DNA from: Firm-04 sp045600205
GTDB taxonomy: Bacteria > Bacillota > Clostridia > Oscillospirales > Ruminococcaceae
DNA length: 60,066 bases
Assembly (NCBI GenBank): GCA_045600205.1
Contig: JAZRXM010000015.1
Coordinates: 1-60,066, forward strand
Reading direction: 5' to 3'
Shown here: positions 16,884-25,115 of the stretch, in pieces
Layout of the letters: each line of letters opens with the position of its first letter
Numbering within the stretch: the first letter of the stretch is position 1
Made by a program: the position numbers and the translations under genes
The notes under the pieces: model-generated
Told to the model about the DNA's origin: nothing
The model's input: the letters and a program-made list of their open reading frames with translations, nothing else
Database searches by the model: none

Positions 16884-17560
16884 AATTGCGGCTGCTGGAT
16901 CTTTTCTATCCGAATGTGTGCGACTGTTGTGGGCAGCGTATTGCGTATGACAAGAAAATCTGCGCAGATTGCGAGAAATCTCTTGGCGAGCTGGAAGTGA
17001 CCGCAGCGCAGTGGCAGACAGGCAAGGTTGTACCATGGGACGGACTTGCAGTCGCGTATTCCTACGAAAGTACAGCCAAAAATGGCGTACTTGCGATGAA
17101 AGACGGCAAACGCGGATTTCTGGAGGTCGTGGCGGACAGGCTGGCAGCGCAGGCAAAAGCATCGTTGCCAATTGCGGAGTGCAGTTGTCTGGTTTTTGTG
17201 CCGATGACGAAACGCCGCCGACGGGTGCAGGGGTATGGACATACCGAATTGCTTGCAAATGCGATCAGAAAACGACTTTCCATCCCTGTTCGCGGGGATT
17301 TGCTGGAAGAGCAGGCGGTCGGCCGATTTCGACAGCACGATTTGTCAGCAGCAGACAGAACGATCTACGCGCAGCGATTTGTCCATACAGGTCAGTCGCT
17401 TGCGGGGCAAAGCGTTTTGCTCTGCGATGACATTCTGACAACGGGCAGTACACTGATGTATTGTACGAATTTGCTGAAAGAATGCGGCGCGGCACACGTT
17501 TATGTCCTTGCAGCTGCCTGTCGTATTCTTTCTGAAAAAGAGGCATCTTCGGTTGATTGA
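16871..17560 (+). CDS. comF: ComF family phosphoribosyltransferase-like competence protein
   Basis: The 229-residue protein has a zinc-finger-like N-terminus (CDCCGQ near residue 18, then CADC) and a phosphoribosyltransferase fold with the PRPP loop LLCDDILTTGST (~175-186). ComF helps bring single-stranded DNA into the cell during transformation and works with helicases; the coupling to recD2 (13-base overlap) fits a DNA-processing job. No comFA lies next to it. The transcript ends at the strong hairpin at 17561-17595. Confidence 0.88.
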   Translation: MDDLKLRLLDLFYPNVCDCCGQRIAYDKKICADCEKSLGELEVTAAQWQTGKVVPWDGLAVAYSYESTAKNGVLAMKDGKRGFLEVVADRLAAQAKASLPIAECSCLVFVPMTKRRRRVQGYGHTELLANAIRKRLSIPVRGDLLEEQAVGRFRQHDLSAADRTIYAQRFVHTGQSLAGQSVLLCDDILTTGSTLMYCTNLLKECGAAHVYVLAAACRILSEKEASSVD

Positions 17561-17595
17561 AAAATGCGGACAACCAAATCGGCTGTCCGCATTTT
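17561..17595. terminator. Bidirectional terminator between comF and the propeller gene
   Basis: A 12-bp perfect stem (17561-17572 and 17584-17595), starting AAAA and ending TTTT, so it is T-rich at its end in both directions. It begins directly after the comF stop. Confidence 0.9.
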
Positions 17596-17607
17596 GTTTG
17601 CTGTATA

Positions 17608-19608
17608 TCAGATGGTTTTACCTTCAATTACCTCGAAGGAGTTGCCGTCCACACTCTGAATATAGTTGTCCGCGATGAGATAGAACACATTGTCTACGGA
17701 GAGGCAGCGCATGAGGCACATGTTGGGATCGCTCGGGAAGGGGACGCGCTGAATTTCCTCAAACTGCTTGGTTTGTTCGTTGAAGCGCATGAATACGTAG
17801 TAATTCGCTGCATTGCTGCCGTAGACATTCAGCGGGACAGCCAGTAGATTCTTTTCCGGATGAATGTAGAGTGACTTGTAGTCTGTTATGGCAGGGCTTT
17901 CGTAGAAATTCTCATAGAAATGGTCATCGTGCCAATCATCGGACTCCCACCACCAATTGTCGTTCATGCCGTATGCCCAGATATGGTCATCGAGCATGGT
18001 GAGGTCGCCGTTTTCGTTGGTATCGTACATCATCAGCTTGATGCCGTTCATGCCGTTGTCGGATTCCACACCGAAGCTGAACAGATGCTCTTTCCACGGA
18101 TAGAGGAATGTGGAGTAGCCTGAAACCTTGAATTCATCGCAGATTTTCAGCGATTGGGGGTTGGTGAAGTCGATGCAGAACAGCGGGTCGGTCTGATAGA
18201 ATGTGACAACATACGCGAAGTTGTCTACATAATTGACGGCTTTGAGCTGTTCGCCCTCAGCAAAGCTGACACGGTCGAGCTGCTTCATGGAGAGGTCGAA
18301 GCTGTACAGGAAGTTTTGCAGACCGCCTCTGACCGCAGTGCGTCCGTCATCCGCGGAGAGGGTCACGTAGCCGCTTGCGGCGACAAAGAAAGCGTCCTCG
18401 GTCTCGTGCATGGCGTACTGATTGATGGGGCTGCCATCGATCAGCGTGGTTGCCACGGGAGTAATGGTGCCGTTTTCGTAGGAAATACGGCTGATGCGCG
18501 TTTTGTCGCCGTCATAGCTGGAAAGATACATGGCATTTTTCGTCATATAGATCGTGCCGCTTGAACCTGCGAGTGCTTTGTTATCGCGGATTTCGGCGGT
18601 TTGCAGGTCTACTGCGGAAACCAGTGTATAAGATATGCCGTTTGTGCAGTTATCCCAGTGCTCAGGAATCAGGATATCCTCCGCTTCGACGAATTCATCG
18701 AAGGAAGCGCCGCAGGAGGGAACGTAGCTGTGCAGGTCGCTTTCCTTAATGGAGCGGTCAAAATATTTGGATGTGGAACTGACCAGATAGAGCATACCGT
18801 CTGCGACACGGGTATCTACCAGATAGCCCTCCTGACAGGAAGTTCCGCTTTGCACCAGCTTACCGTTTTCATCGTGAGTGTAGGAAATCACGGATACCAT
18901 ACCGTTCAACTCAGCATTTGCATAAGAGGAGTAGACAACCGTAACGCCCTGTTCTGTGAGGTACAGATCGCCTTTGTAGTTGGTAGTTCGGGTAGGCAGG
19001 GAAATTGTTTGTTCTGCTCCGAATTTGCCGTCTGTAATCGGCAGGTAGGTGAGAACACCGTTTTTCAGATAGTAAATGGCATCGCCGTCACATTTGACGA
19101 CATCGGCTTCTGTAATGCCATCCACCTGTGTAATGGTGTCAGAAACATCTCTGCCTGTATCGCGGGGAGCAGCGTCAGCCGTCGGCATTTCGGAAATGGC
19201 GGAGTTCTTCCCATTCAGGAATACTGCATCCTCTATGGCATATTTTTTTCTGCTGAATAAGTCGAAGTTGCGGGTTTTCTTATTCTGCGCGACAAGATAG
19301 CGTGCCTGCTGATAGAGTGTGTGGTAGCTGCCGGCATTATCCATATAGCAAGCTGAGGCGGAAAGCGGCATTTGGCGTTCGCGGTTGACTGCTGCGGAGA
19401 TGCTGACGACCAGGATCAGGCTTGCACAGAGCGCAGCAATTGCGCGGAATTCTGCCTTTTTTGAGAGATGGATTCCCTTGCGCTTTTCGGCTTTCAGGCG
19501 ATTGACCATCTGCTCAGGGGAAAGGCTTTCGGGGACTATGACGGCATCCAGTTCGGCATTGACAGCCTCTTGGAGCGCGTTTTCGTTTTCTAAAAATTCA
19601 TTACGCAT
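17608..19608 (-). CDS. Membrane-anchored beta-propeller protein, predicted anti-sigma factor
   Basis: The 666-residue protein has a cytosolic N-terminus (~1-53) with an amphipathic segment (SPEQMVNRLKAEKRK), one membrane helix (~55-74) and a large extracellular part whose beta-propeller domain starts at about 165 (ITQVDGITEADVVKCDGDAIYYL in short pieces: VDGITEADVVK is the hallmark of this family). Its ATG lies inside the last codons of the sigma factor gene (8-base overlap). A cytosolic segment plus a membrane helix coupled to an ECF-type sigma factor is the standard arrangement of an anti-sigma factor, so I infer that the propeller senses something at the surface. A Trp/His/Asp-rich loop (WWWESDDWHDDHF, ~575) stands out. 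Confidence 0.72.
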   Translation of the reverse strand: MRNEFLENENALQEAVNAELDAVIVPESLSPEQMVNRLKAEKRKGIHLSKKAEFRAIAALCASLILVVSISAAVNRERQMPLSASACYMDNAGSYHTLYQQARYLVAQNKKTRNFDLFSRKKYAIEDAVFLNGKNSAISEMPTADAAPRDTGRDVSDTITQVDGITEADVVKCDGDAIYYLKNGVLTYLPITDGKFGAEQTISLPTRTTNYKGDLYLTEQGVTVVYSSYANAELNGMVSVISYTHDENGKLVQSGTSCQEGYLVDTRVADGMLYLVSSTSKYFDRSIKESDLHSYVPSCGASFDEFVEAEDILIPEHWDNCTNGISYTLVSAVDLQTAEIRDNKALAGSSGTIYMTKNAMYLSSYDGDKTRISRISYENGTITPVATTLIDGSPINQYAMHETEDAFFVAASGYVTLSADDGRTAVRGGLQNFLYSFDLSMKQLDRVSFAEGEQLKAVNYVDNFAYVVTFYQTDPLFCIDFTNPQSLKICDEFKVSGYSTFLYPWKEHLFSFGVESDNGMNGIKLMMYDTNENGDLTMLDDHIWAYGMNDNWWWESDDWHDDHFYENFYESPAITDYKSLYIHPEKNLLAVPLNVYGSNAANYYVFMRFNEQTKQFEEIQRVPFPSDPNMCLMRCLSVDNVFYLIADNYIQSVDGNSFEVIEGKTI

Positions 19609-20161
19609 ACTGTTCCCTCCCTGTTTCTTCTTCCAGTGCGGCGCGGAGCTTACTGCGGATGCGGGTCAGCTTGGAGCGCACGGCACTGTCGGTGCTGCCG
19701 AAAATTTTGGCGAGTTCGCGGGTTTGGTAGCCGCCAAGTGCCTGCATTGTCAGCAGTAGACGCTCATCTCGTGTGAGCAGACCCATTGCCTCATTCAGTT
19801 CCGGTGACAGATAGGAAAACGCACCGCTTGGCAGCGCACCCTCCGGCAGTTCATCCAGTTCTGCTGGGGCGTTGGCGTATTCACGCTGTTTTTGCTTGAT
19901 TTTCGCAGTCAGGATCTTGAACATCCACGCACGGAACGCAGCTTCATCGCGCAATTTTCCGATAGAGCGGAATGCATCCAGCACGGCATCGCTGACGGCA
20001 TCTGCGGCATCCGCCTCAGAGCGCAGAGAAGTGCGGGCGATGTAGTAAAGTTCGCGGTAAATGGTGCTGTAAAGCAGACCAAACGCATCGGCATCGCCAT
20101 CGCGGGCAGCTTTGACGGTTTCCGCGAATTTTTCCGGCGGGAGCGGTTGTGATTTTGCCAT
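19601..20161 (-). CDS. ECF-type RNA polymerase sigma factor
   Basis: The 186-residue protein has sigma region 2 (~18-90: DAFGLLYSTIYRELYYIAR, DAVSDAVLDAFRSI, AFRAWMFKI) and region 4 (~125-178: LTRDERLLLTMQALGGYQTRELAKIFGS, AVRSKLTRIRSKLR, given in parts). Region 3 is missing, as in extracytoplasmic-function sigma factors. ATG 20161 with TTGAGG upstream is preferred to GTG 20170, which would overlap its own ribosome site. The overlap with the propeller gene suggests co-translation with its regulator. I found no convincing self-type ECF promoter in the 150 bases upstream. Confidence 0.88.
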   Translation of the reverse strand: MAKSQPLPPEKFAETVKAARDGDADAFGLLYSTIYRELYYIARTSLRSEADAADAVSDAVLDAFRSIGKLRDEAAFRAWMFKILTAKIKQKQREYANAPAELDELPEGALPSGAFSYLSPELNEAMGLLTRDERLLLTMQALGGYQTRELAKIFGSTDSAVRSKLTRIRSKLRAALEEETGREQYA

Positions 20162-20277
20162 GAAACTCACCTCAATTCTTCGGAATGGTTTTCGTGAAAC
20201 TCGGGTTTCTGTATGATAGGTGTCAGGAGGGATGGGAAATGTTGCAGGGAAACGGAAACTTTGGAAGATATCACAAA

Positions 20278-20299
20278 GCCGCCGAGAAAACAGGGCGGC
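20278..20299 (-). terminator. Possible weak terminator after rsmA
   Basis: A 6-bp GC stem (GCCGCC/GGCGGC, 20278-20283 and 20294-20299) just after the rsmA stop on the minus strand, followed only by TTTGTG, so termination may be partial and rsmA could read into the sigma gene. Confidence 0.4.
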
Positions 20300-20311
20300 T
20301 GAGTATACAAA

Positions 20312-21172
20312 TTAACCGATTGTGCGAAGCGCATCGGATAAGCGTAGCAGGGTGTCACGGTCGAGGGCTTCAAAGCGTACTGTTGGCGAAAGACCGCAGG
20401 ATTCCAGTGCCGCAGTGACTTGTTCCTTGGAAAGTCCAAGCCCTGCCGAAAGCCCGTTGACGGCGGTTTTTCTGCGCTGAGCGAATCCCGCCTTGACCAT
20501 TTTCAGTGTGAATGCGAGGGTTTTCTCATCACAGAGCGGCTGCTCGTAGGGTGTGATGCGTATGACCGCCGAATCGACATTGGGGGCAGGGTAAAAGGAA
20601 GTGCGCGGTACTTCAAACAGCAATTCTGCGGTGCCGCGAAGCTGTACCGCGGCTGTGACCGCACCTGCCGCACGGCTGCCGATTTCCGCACAAAGACGGT
20701 CGGCGGCTTCCTTTTGCACCATGACCGTAATGGATGTGAATTTTGCACCCGATTCCAGCAGCTGCATTAAAATCGGGGATGTGATGTAATAGGGCAGGTT
20801 GGCACAGAATGCCACATCATTGTCGCCGAACTGGTCTTTGAGGAACTGCTTGACATCCACTTTGGTGATGTCTTTCCAGTAAATGGAGGCGTTGTCGAAA
20901 TCGGAGAGGGTTTCCTCCAGCACAGGTGCCAGACGGGTATCCAACTCTACGGCGACGACTTTTTTTGCGTAAATTGCGAGCTGCTGCGTCAAAACGCCAA
21001 AGCCCGCTCCGACTTCCAGCGCACAGCATTCTTTGGAGGGAATCCCGTATTCCGCAATGGCGGGGCAGACGCTTTCATCAATCAGAAAATTTTGTCCGAG
21101 TCCTTTGGAAAACGAAAAATTGTGTTTTTTCGCAAGTTCTCGGACTGTTTGCATATCGGTAAGATTGAGCAT
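20312..21172 (-). CDS. rsmA: 16S rRNA (adenine(1518)-N(6)/adenine(1519)-N(6))-dimethyltransferase
   Basis: The 286-residue enzyme (KsgA) dimethylates two adjacent adenines near the 3' end of 16S rRNA late in small-subunit assembly, using S-adenosylmethionine. It shows KGLGQNFL, the cofactor loop EVGAGFGVLT (53-62), the acidic VAVELD, and the catalytic NLPYYITSP (NLPY at 125-128). The start at 21172 follows AAAGGAG; nine further in-frame codons upstream are not needed. It diverges from the dCMP deaminase gene. Confidence 0.95.
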   Translation of the reverse strand: MLNLTDMQTVRELAKKHNFSFSKGLGQNFLIDESVCPAIAEYGIPSKECCALEVGAGFGVLTQQLAIYAKKVVAVELDTRLAPVLEETLSDFDNASIYWKDITKVDVKQFLKDQFGDNDVAFCANLPYYITSPILMQLLESGAKFTSITVMVQKEAADRLCAEIGSRAAGAVTAAVQLRGTAELLFEVPRTSFYPAPNVDSAVIRITPYEQPLCDEKTLAFTLKMVKAGFAQRRKTAVNGLSAGLGLSKEQVTAALESCGLSPTVRFEALDRDTLLRLSDALRTIG

Positions 21173-21192
21173 GAAAAACTCCTTTATATGTA

Positions 21193-21221
21193 TTGACATC
21201 CCAGCAAAAATCTGGTATCAT
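21193..21221 (+). promoter_or_regulatory. Promoter of the dCMP deaminase gene
   Basis: TTGACA (21193-21198), a 17-base spacer, TATCAT (21216-21221), with a ~27-base leader. Confidence 0.8.
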
Positions 21222-21253
21222 ATAAAAAACACCTGATTTGGAGGGATTTTTCT

Positions 21254-21748
21254 ATGAACCGTCGTGATAAGACCAACTACTATCTGGACATTGCCGAGGC
21301 AGTGCTGGAACGAAGCACTTGTATACGCCGTAAATTCGGTGCAATTGTCGTGAAGAATGATGAGATCATCTCCACAGGCTATAACGGCGCACCGCGTGGC
21401 AGAAAAAACTGCTCCGATCTGGACTATTGCCAGCGTGAAAAGCTGGGCATCCCGCGGGGGCAGCGTTACGAACTGTGCCGCAGTGTCCACGCAGAAGCAA
21501 ACGCGATCATCAGCGCAAGCCGTGCAGATCTGCTCGGTTCTACGCTGTATCTTGCCTGCCACGATGCACAAACCAATGAGATGGATGGTACTGTGGAACC
21601 CTGTTCCATGTGCAAGCGCCTGATTCTCAATGCGGGCATTGAGCGGGTCGTCATTCGCGTAAATACCGACGAATACCGTGAAATCATGGTGAATTCGTGG
21701 GTAGACGGCGATGATTCCCTGTCAGAGAATGCATCGGAGGGTTATTGA
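21254..21748 (+). CDS. dCMP deaminase
   Basis: The 164-residue zinc enzyme converts dCMP to dUMP for thymidylate synthesis. Zinc ligands are in SVHAEANA (with the catalytic Glu) and EPCSMCK; the ComEB/dCMP-type CIRRKFGAIVVKND and STGYNGAPRG stretches place it with deoxycytidylate deaminases rather than cytidine or tRNA deaminases. GGAGG precedes the ATG. Its stop overlaps the stop of the convergent WYL gene by 7 bases, and no terminator separates them. Confidence 0.92.
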   Translation: MNRRDKTNYYLDIAEAVLERSTCIRRKFGAIVVKNDEIISTGYNGAPRGRKNCSDLDYCQREKLGIPRGQRYELCRSVHAEANAIISASRADLLGSTLYLACHDAQTNEMDGTVEPCSMCKRLILNAGIERVVIRVNTDEYREIMVNSWVDGDDSLSENASEGY

Positions 21749-22821
21749 TTTTCCGCAAGATATTGTTGTGAGAGCTTTTGTACCGTAGCCGCAATTTGAT
21801 TGCGGATCTCGGGCGGCGAAAGCACTTCCACATAATCCCCGTACTGCAAAGCCCAGTGGTGCATGGCAGTCGGGTGTACCTGAACTGTGACCGTGAGCCT
21901 GTCAGAATATTCGACAGGCTCTATTTTTGCATCCAGACCGAACCAGTCCACAATGTCGTTGAGGATGCAGCCGTCCGCAAGGAAAACGCATTCCACGGTT
22001 TCGCCGCTGTAAAGGTAGAGATGTTCCGCGAGGTGCTTGGGAACATCAATTTTTCCTCTGCGGACGCCTTCTACAGAGGAAAGCGGCAGCCGCGGCAATT
22101 CGGGGATCAGGTGCAGATCCATCATGCGGTCAATGCGGTAGCTTGCAAGGGTACGGTAGGGCGATTTGCAGCAGAGCAGATAGTATCTGCCGTGAGAAAC
22201 GAGAATTTCATAGGGACTTGCGATATAGCTGCGTTCCGTACCGTTTTCCATGGTACGCGGGCGCAGTTTCGGCTTGTTTTTCGCATTCAGACGATAGGAA
22301 CCGTAGGAGAATTCCACCATGCATCTGCGCTCAATTGCCTCTGTAAGCAGTTCCACGCTGTAAAGAAGCTGCGGCGCGGCAGGGTAATGCGCACTGACGG
22401 GTTGGATATGTGCGGCTTTTTTGCGTGCATCCATGGGCGCAAGCATCGCAAGTTTTTGCTGCAATGCGCTGCGCTGACTGTCAGGGAGCGTGGAAAGTTC
22501 CGAGAGCAGGTCAATCAGGAGCTGCAGTTCGCTGCTTTCAAAATCGGGCTCCAGATACCAGTCGGTGAGGAGCGGCTCTGCGGCACCGTTCTGTCCGATG
22601 CGAGAGCATTCGGTATAATTGAGCGCGTAGCCGGCATCCATCAAATCCGTGAGATGTTGTTTGAGCGTGCGGCGGTTGAGTTTGACTGCAAAACGTTCCC
22701 AGAGGCGTTCCATCAGCTGCTTTTGGGTCATACGGTGTGCAGCATCGGTTTCCGTGCGCAGAATTTGCAGCAGATACAGCACCGCCAGACGCTTTTTCAG
22801 AGCGGAATCCGAATCATTCAT
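21742..22821 (-). CDS. WYL-domain transcriptional regulator
   Basis: The 359-residue protein has an N-terminal helix-turn-helix (~10-75: TQKQLMERLW, LNRRTLKQHLTDLMDAGY) and a WYL domain (~150-345) with SPYEILVSHGRYYLLC and YRIDRM, the strand and basic patch that bind nucleic-acid-like ligands in this family. A C-terminal WCX-like extension follows. The gene starts inside the end of the LCP gene (ATGA overlap of 4 bases), so the two share one transcript from the promoter at 24092-24120. What it controls is unknown; its own operon is a natural candidate. Confidence 0.87.
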   Translation of the reverse strand: MNDSDSALKKRLAVLYLLQILRTETDAAHRMTQKQLMERLWERFAVKLNRRTLKQHLTDLMDAGYALNYTECSRIGQNGAAEPLLTDWYLEPDFESSELQLLIDLLSELSTLPDSQRSALQQKLAMLAPMDARKKAAHIQPVSAHYPAAPQLLYSVELLTEAIERRCMVEFSYGSYRLNAKNKPKLRPRTMENGTERSYIASPYEILVSHGRYYLLCCKSPYRTLASYRIDRMMDLHLIPELPRLPLSSVEGVRRGKIDVPKHLAEHLYLYSGETVECVFLADGCILNDIVDWFGLDAKIEPVEYSDRLTVTVQVHPTAMHHWALQYGDYVEVLSPPEIRNQIAATVQKLSQQYLAENQ

Positions 22822-24041
22822 TCCTGTATCCCACCTTTTTCTGTCACTGCTTTCTGGAACAGCTTGAGGTTCGCATCAAAATCAACGGCGAGTACCATAG
22901 CACCGCTCTCGGTGGTCTGGTTGGAATAGGTGTTATCAGCGGGCATCCGCAGCTGCTGAACGTCGTAGAACAGCAGGACGGACGGTGCTTTCAGGGAGAG
23001 CAGGTACAGTTGACCTGTGGTGCAGTTGGTGACCAGTTTGGGGCAGGCGTTTTTGACAAGTGCAAACAGCTTGTTCGGTGTGAGGACTTTTGCTTTGCCC
23101 ATCAGCGCATTGAGAACCGTGCGCTGACGCTCCGTGCGTTCAAAGTCTGCATTTCCGACATAGCGGATACGGGAATAGGAAAGTGCCTGTTTTCCGTTCA
23201 AAACATAAGTGCCGCCCGACGGAAGATAGTCGGAATCCTGCGGGTCCCCCATGATCTCGTTGACCTCATCGTGCAGAATGGTGTTGACGGCAGTGGCTTC
23301 GCTGTCGGAAAGGGAAATTTCCACACCGCCGAGGGCATCGGTAATGGCTGCCATCGCCTCAAAATCCAGACAGATATAGTCATCAATCTGAATGCGGTAG
23401 TTGTTTTCGATGGTATCCATGAGGAGGGAAGCACCGCCGTAGGAATATGCGGCATTGAGCTTGTCCGTACCGTGCCCCGCAATGCTGACGTAGCTGTCGC
23501 GCATAATGGAGGTCATGGTGACGGTGCGGTTGAGGTCACTGATGCTGAGCAGAATCATCGAATCAGCGCGTCCGCGTTCTTTTGAGCGGGTGTCGCTGCC
23601 GATGATGAGGATATTGCGGACATTGTTGCTTTGATAGACTGCTGTGGTGTGCAGACCGCTTGATTCACGGGTTTCTTTTTGCATTTTACCGATCGCAGCA
23701 AGAGAAAAAGCGCTGTATCCGCCAAAAATCACCACTACGAGCAGAAACAGTGTCCATACGATACAGCATCCGACGGGATGCTTGGTTTTCTTTTTCTTCT
23801 TTTTCTTTTTTGCGTTTTCCTGCAAGCGGTTCTGAGGCGGTTTGACATTTCCCGTTTTTTTCGGTACAGCACGTTTGACGGGAGCCGGATTCGGCTCTGC
23901 GGAATGTGTATCCGTTTCGCCTTCTATCGTATGCTGTGCTGCTTCTTTCAGCACTTCTTTCTGATTCCAGATTCTGGTTTGTTCATCCAAAGCGGATGCG
24001 GGCAGCGGTTGGGTACGCGAAAGCCCATTATCCTGATTCAT
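22818..24041 (-). CDS. LytR-CpsA-Psr (LCP) family cell-wall glycopolymer ligase
   Basis: The 407-residue protein has a long charged cytosolic N-terminus with a run of eight lysines (~78-85), one membrane helix (~89-112) and an extracellular LCP domain (~140-330). The domain contains IIGSDTR, RADSMILLS, TSIMRDSYV, the arginine/aspartate phosphate-binding residues of the family, and ALSYSRIRY. LCP enzymes transfer lipid-linked glycopolymers onto peptidoglycan. AAAGGACGG precedes the ATG. The codons of the lysine run are an A-rich tract on the coding strand that could slip. It is the first gene of an operon with the WYL regulator. Confidence 0.9.
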   Translation of the reverse strand: MNQDNGLSRTQPLPASALDEQTRIWNQKEVLKEAAQHTIEGETDTHSAEPNPAPVKRAVPKKTGNVKPPQNRLQENAKKKKKKKKTKHPVGCCIVWTLFLLVVVIFGGYSAFSLAAIGKMQKETRESSGLHTTAVYQSNNVRNILIIGSDTRSKERGRADSMILLSISDLNRTVTMTSIMRDSYVSIAGHGTDKLNAAYSYGGASLLMDTIENNYRIQIDDYICLDFEAMAAITDALGGVEISLSDSEATAVNTILHDEVNEIMGDPQDSDYLPSGGTYVLNGKQALSYSRIRYVGNADFERTERQRTVLNALMGKAKVLTPNKLFALVKNACPKLVTNCTTGQLYLLSLKAPSVLLFYDVQQLRMPADNTYSNQTTESGAMVLAVDFDANLKLFQKAVTEKGGIQE

Positions 24042-24091
24042 ATAAAATCCGTCCTTTCATTGTCCTTTGCGAACATATTTCTCTAGTCTAC

Positions 24092-24120
24092 ATTATAATC
24101 CAAAGCGCGTCCGCTGTCAA
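24092..24120 (-). promoter_or_regulatory. Fully consensus promoter of the LCP-WYL operon
   Basis: On the minus strand TTGACA (24120-24115), a 17-base spacer and TATAAT (24097-24092): both hexamers match the housekeeping consensus exactly. Confidence 0.85.
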
Positions 24121-24178
24121 TGCTTCGCGGCAAACTGTAAGTTTTGTAACCATTTGGCGGAAAGTTTTTTGCCTTGCG

Positions 24179-24218
24179 ACAGATTTCCCTTGCAAAATAC
24201 AGAAATCTGTGATATAAT
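24179..24218 (+). promoter_or_regulatory. Promoter of the GH25-vanZ operon with an inverted-repeat operator
   Basis: TTGCAA (24190-24195), a 17-base spacer, TATAAT (24213-24218). A perfect 9-bp inverted repeat, ACAGATTTC (24179-24187) and GAAATCTGT (24202-24210), brackets the -35 box. The arm centres are 23 bases apart, about two helix turns, as expected for a dimeric regulator on one face of the DNA. The regulator is unknown; the WYL protein nearby is one candidate. Confidence 0.65.
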
Positions 24219-24229
24219 AGTACAGTATT

Positions 24230-24280
24230 GCTTTGCAGCTTGCAAAAATCTCCTGAAAAACAGAAAACGGACTGCAAAGC
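24230..24280 (+). promoter_or_regulatory. Structured leader of the GH25 operon
   Basis: The ~115-base leader before the TTG start holds a perfect 9-bp inverted repeat (GCTTTGCAG at 24230-24238, CTGCAAAGC at 24272-24280). No T-run follows, so it is not an intrinsic terminator. I do not recognise a riboswitch class. Confidence 0.4.
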
Positions 24281-24338
24281 CAAGCATGAGGGCATACGTA
24301 GCCAATGCTGCGGTAACCATGATGGGAGTACTGATACA

Positions 24339-25094
24339 TTGAAGGCAATTTCAAATACCATCAGGCGGATTTTGCCTTTGGCAATCATTCTGCTTGTTAT
24401 TTTCGGACTGGCGGCGATTCTGCTGGCACGCGGCGTAATCTGGTTCAATATGCCGTCGCAGGGTCGTTATCCTGTACGCGGCGTGGATGTATCCCATTAT
24501 CAGGGAACGATTGACTGGGAGCAGCTTGCCGCACAGAATATTCAGTTTGCATTTATCAAAGCAACGGAGGGCAGCGGCACGGAGGACGAATGCTTTGCGG
24601 CAAACTGGGATGCTGCACGTAAGGCAGGCATTCACGTTGGCGCGTATCATTTCTTCAGTTTTGACAGTCTTGCGGATACGCAGGCGCAGAATTTTATTCA
24701 TGTGGTGCCTGCGGAAGAAGACGCATTGCCGCCTGTCATTGATCTGGAATTTTATCGCAGTGAAGATCTGCCTGAAGTCAGCGAGGTGCAGGAAAGCTTG
24801 CGGCTGATGATGGCTCTGCTGGAAAAACATTACGGCAAGACACCGATTATTTATACGACCGATGATTATTATAAACGCTATCTGGAAGGCGCAGATTTGA
24901 CGTATACGCTTTGGATCCGGAGTATTTTCTCGCGTCCTGCGGGTGCGTTATCCGATTCTTGGCGGTTCTGGCAGTATAATCCCCGCGGACTGCTGGAGGG
25001 CTACACAGGCGCGGAAAAGTTCATTGATCTGAACGTCTACCGCGGCAGCAAAGAGGAATTTATCCGAGAATTTTCTCTCTCACAAGGGGAGTAA
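24339..25094 (+). CDS. Membrane-anchored GH25 lysozyme (muramidase)
   Basis: The ~251-residue protein has one N-terminal membrane helix (~10-32) and a GH25 domain: GVDVSHYQGTIDW (active-site Asp), FAFIKATEGSG, GAYHFF and the catalytic DLE in PPVIDLEF, then PIIYTT. It would cut the MurNAc-GlcNAc bond of peptidoglycan at the cell surface. The start is taken as TTG 24339, because GGGAG lies 10 bases upstream and the protein then begins just before its helix. The frame is open back to 24228, but that part is low in coding character. It is the first gene of an operon with rsmD, coaD and two others. Confidence 0.87.
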   Translation: MKAISNTIRRILPLAIILLVIFGLAAILLARGVIWFNMPSQGRYPVRGVDVSHYQGTIDWEQLAAQNIQFAFIKATEGSGTEDECFAANWDAARKAGIHVGAYHFFSFDSLADTQAQNFIHVVPAEEDALPPVIDLEFYRSEDLPEVSEVQESLRLMMALLEKHYGKTPIIYTTDDYYKRYLEGADLTYTLWIRSIFSRPAGALSDSWRFWQYNPRGLLEGYTGAEKFIDLNVYRGSKEEFIREFSLSQGE

Positions 25095-25115
25095 TATCAC
25101 GAAAAGAGGAAGCAA

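Noticed and set aside
20162..20311. Self-regulated ECF promoter before the sigma factor
   Set aside because: A TGCAAC-like -35 is present, but no CGTC/CGTA-type -10 lies at the right spacing.
23750..23830. Simple repeat in the LCP gene as a CRISPR or phase-variation array
   Set aside because: It is one A/T-rich tract encoding lysines, not repeated units.
24220..24337. Closing stem between the start of the GH25 leader and its ribosome site
   Set aside because: The 5' arm (24220-24227) lies mostly before the expected transcription start at ~24225, so it would not be in the RNA.
24067..24342. Open frames upstream of the GH25 gene
   Set aside because: They cross the promoter and leader and show no coding character; the TTG at 24339 with GGGAG is better supported.
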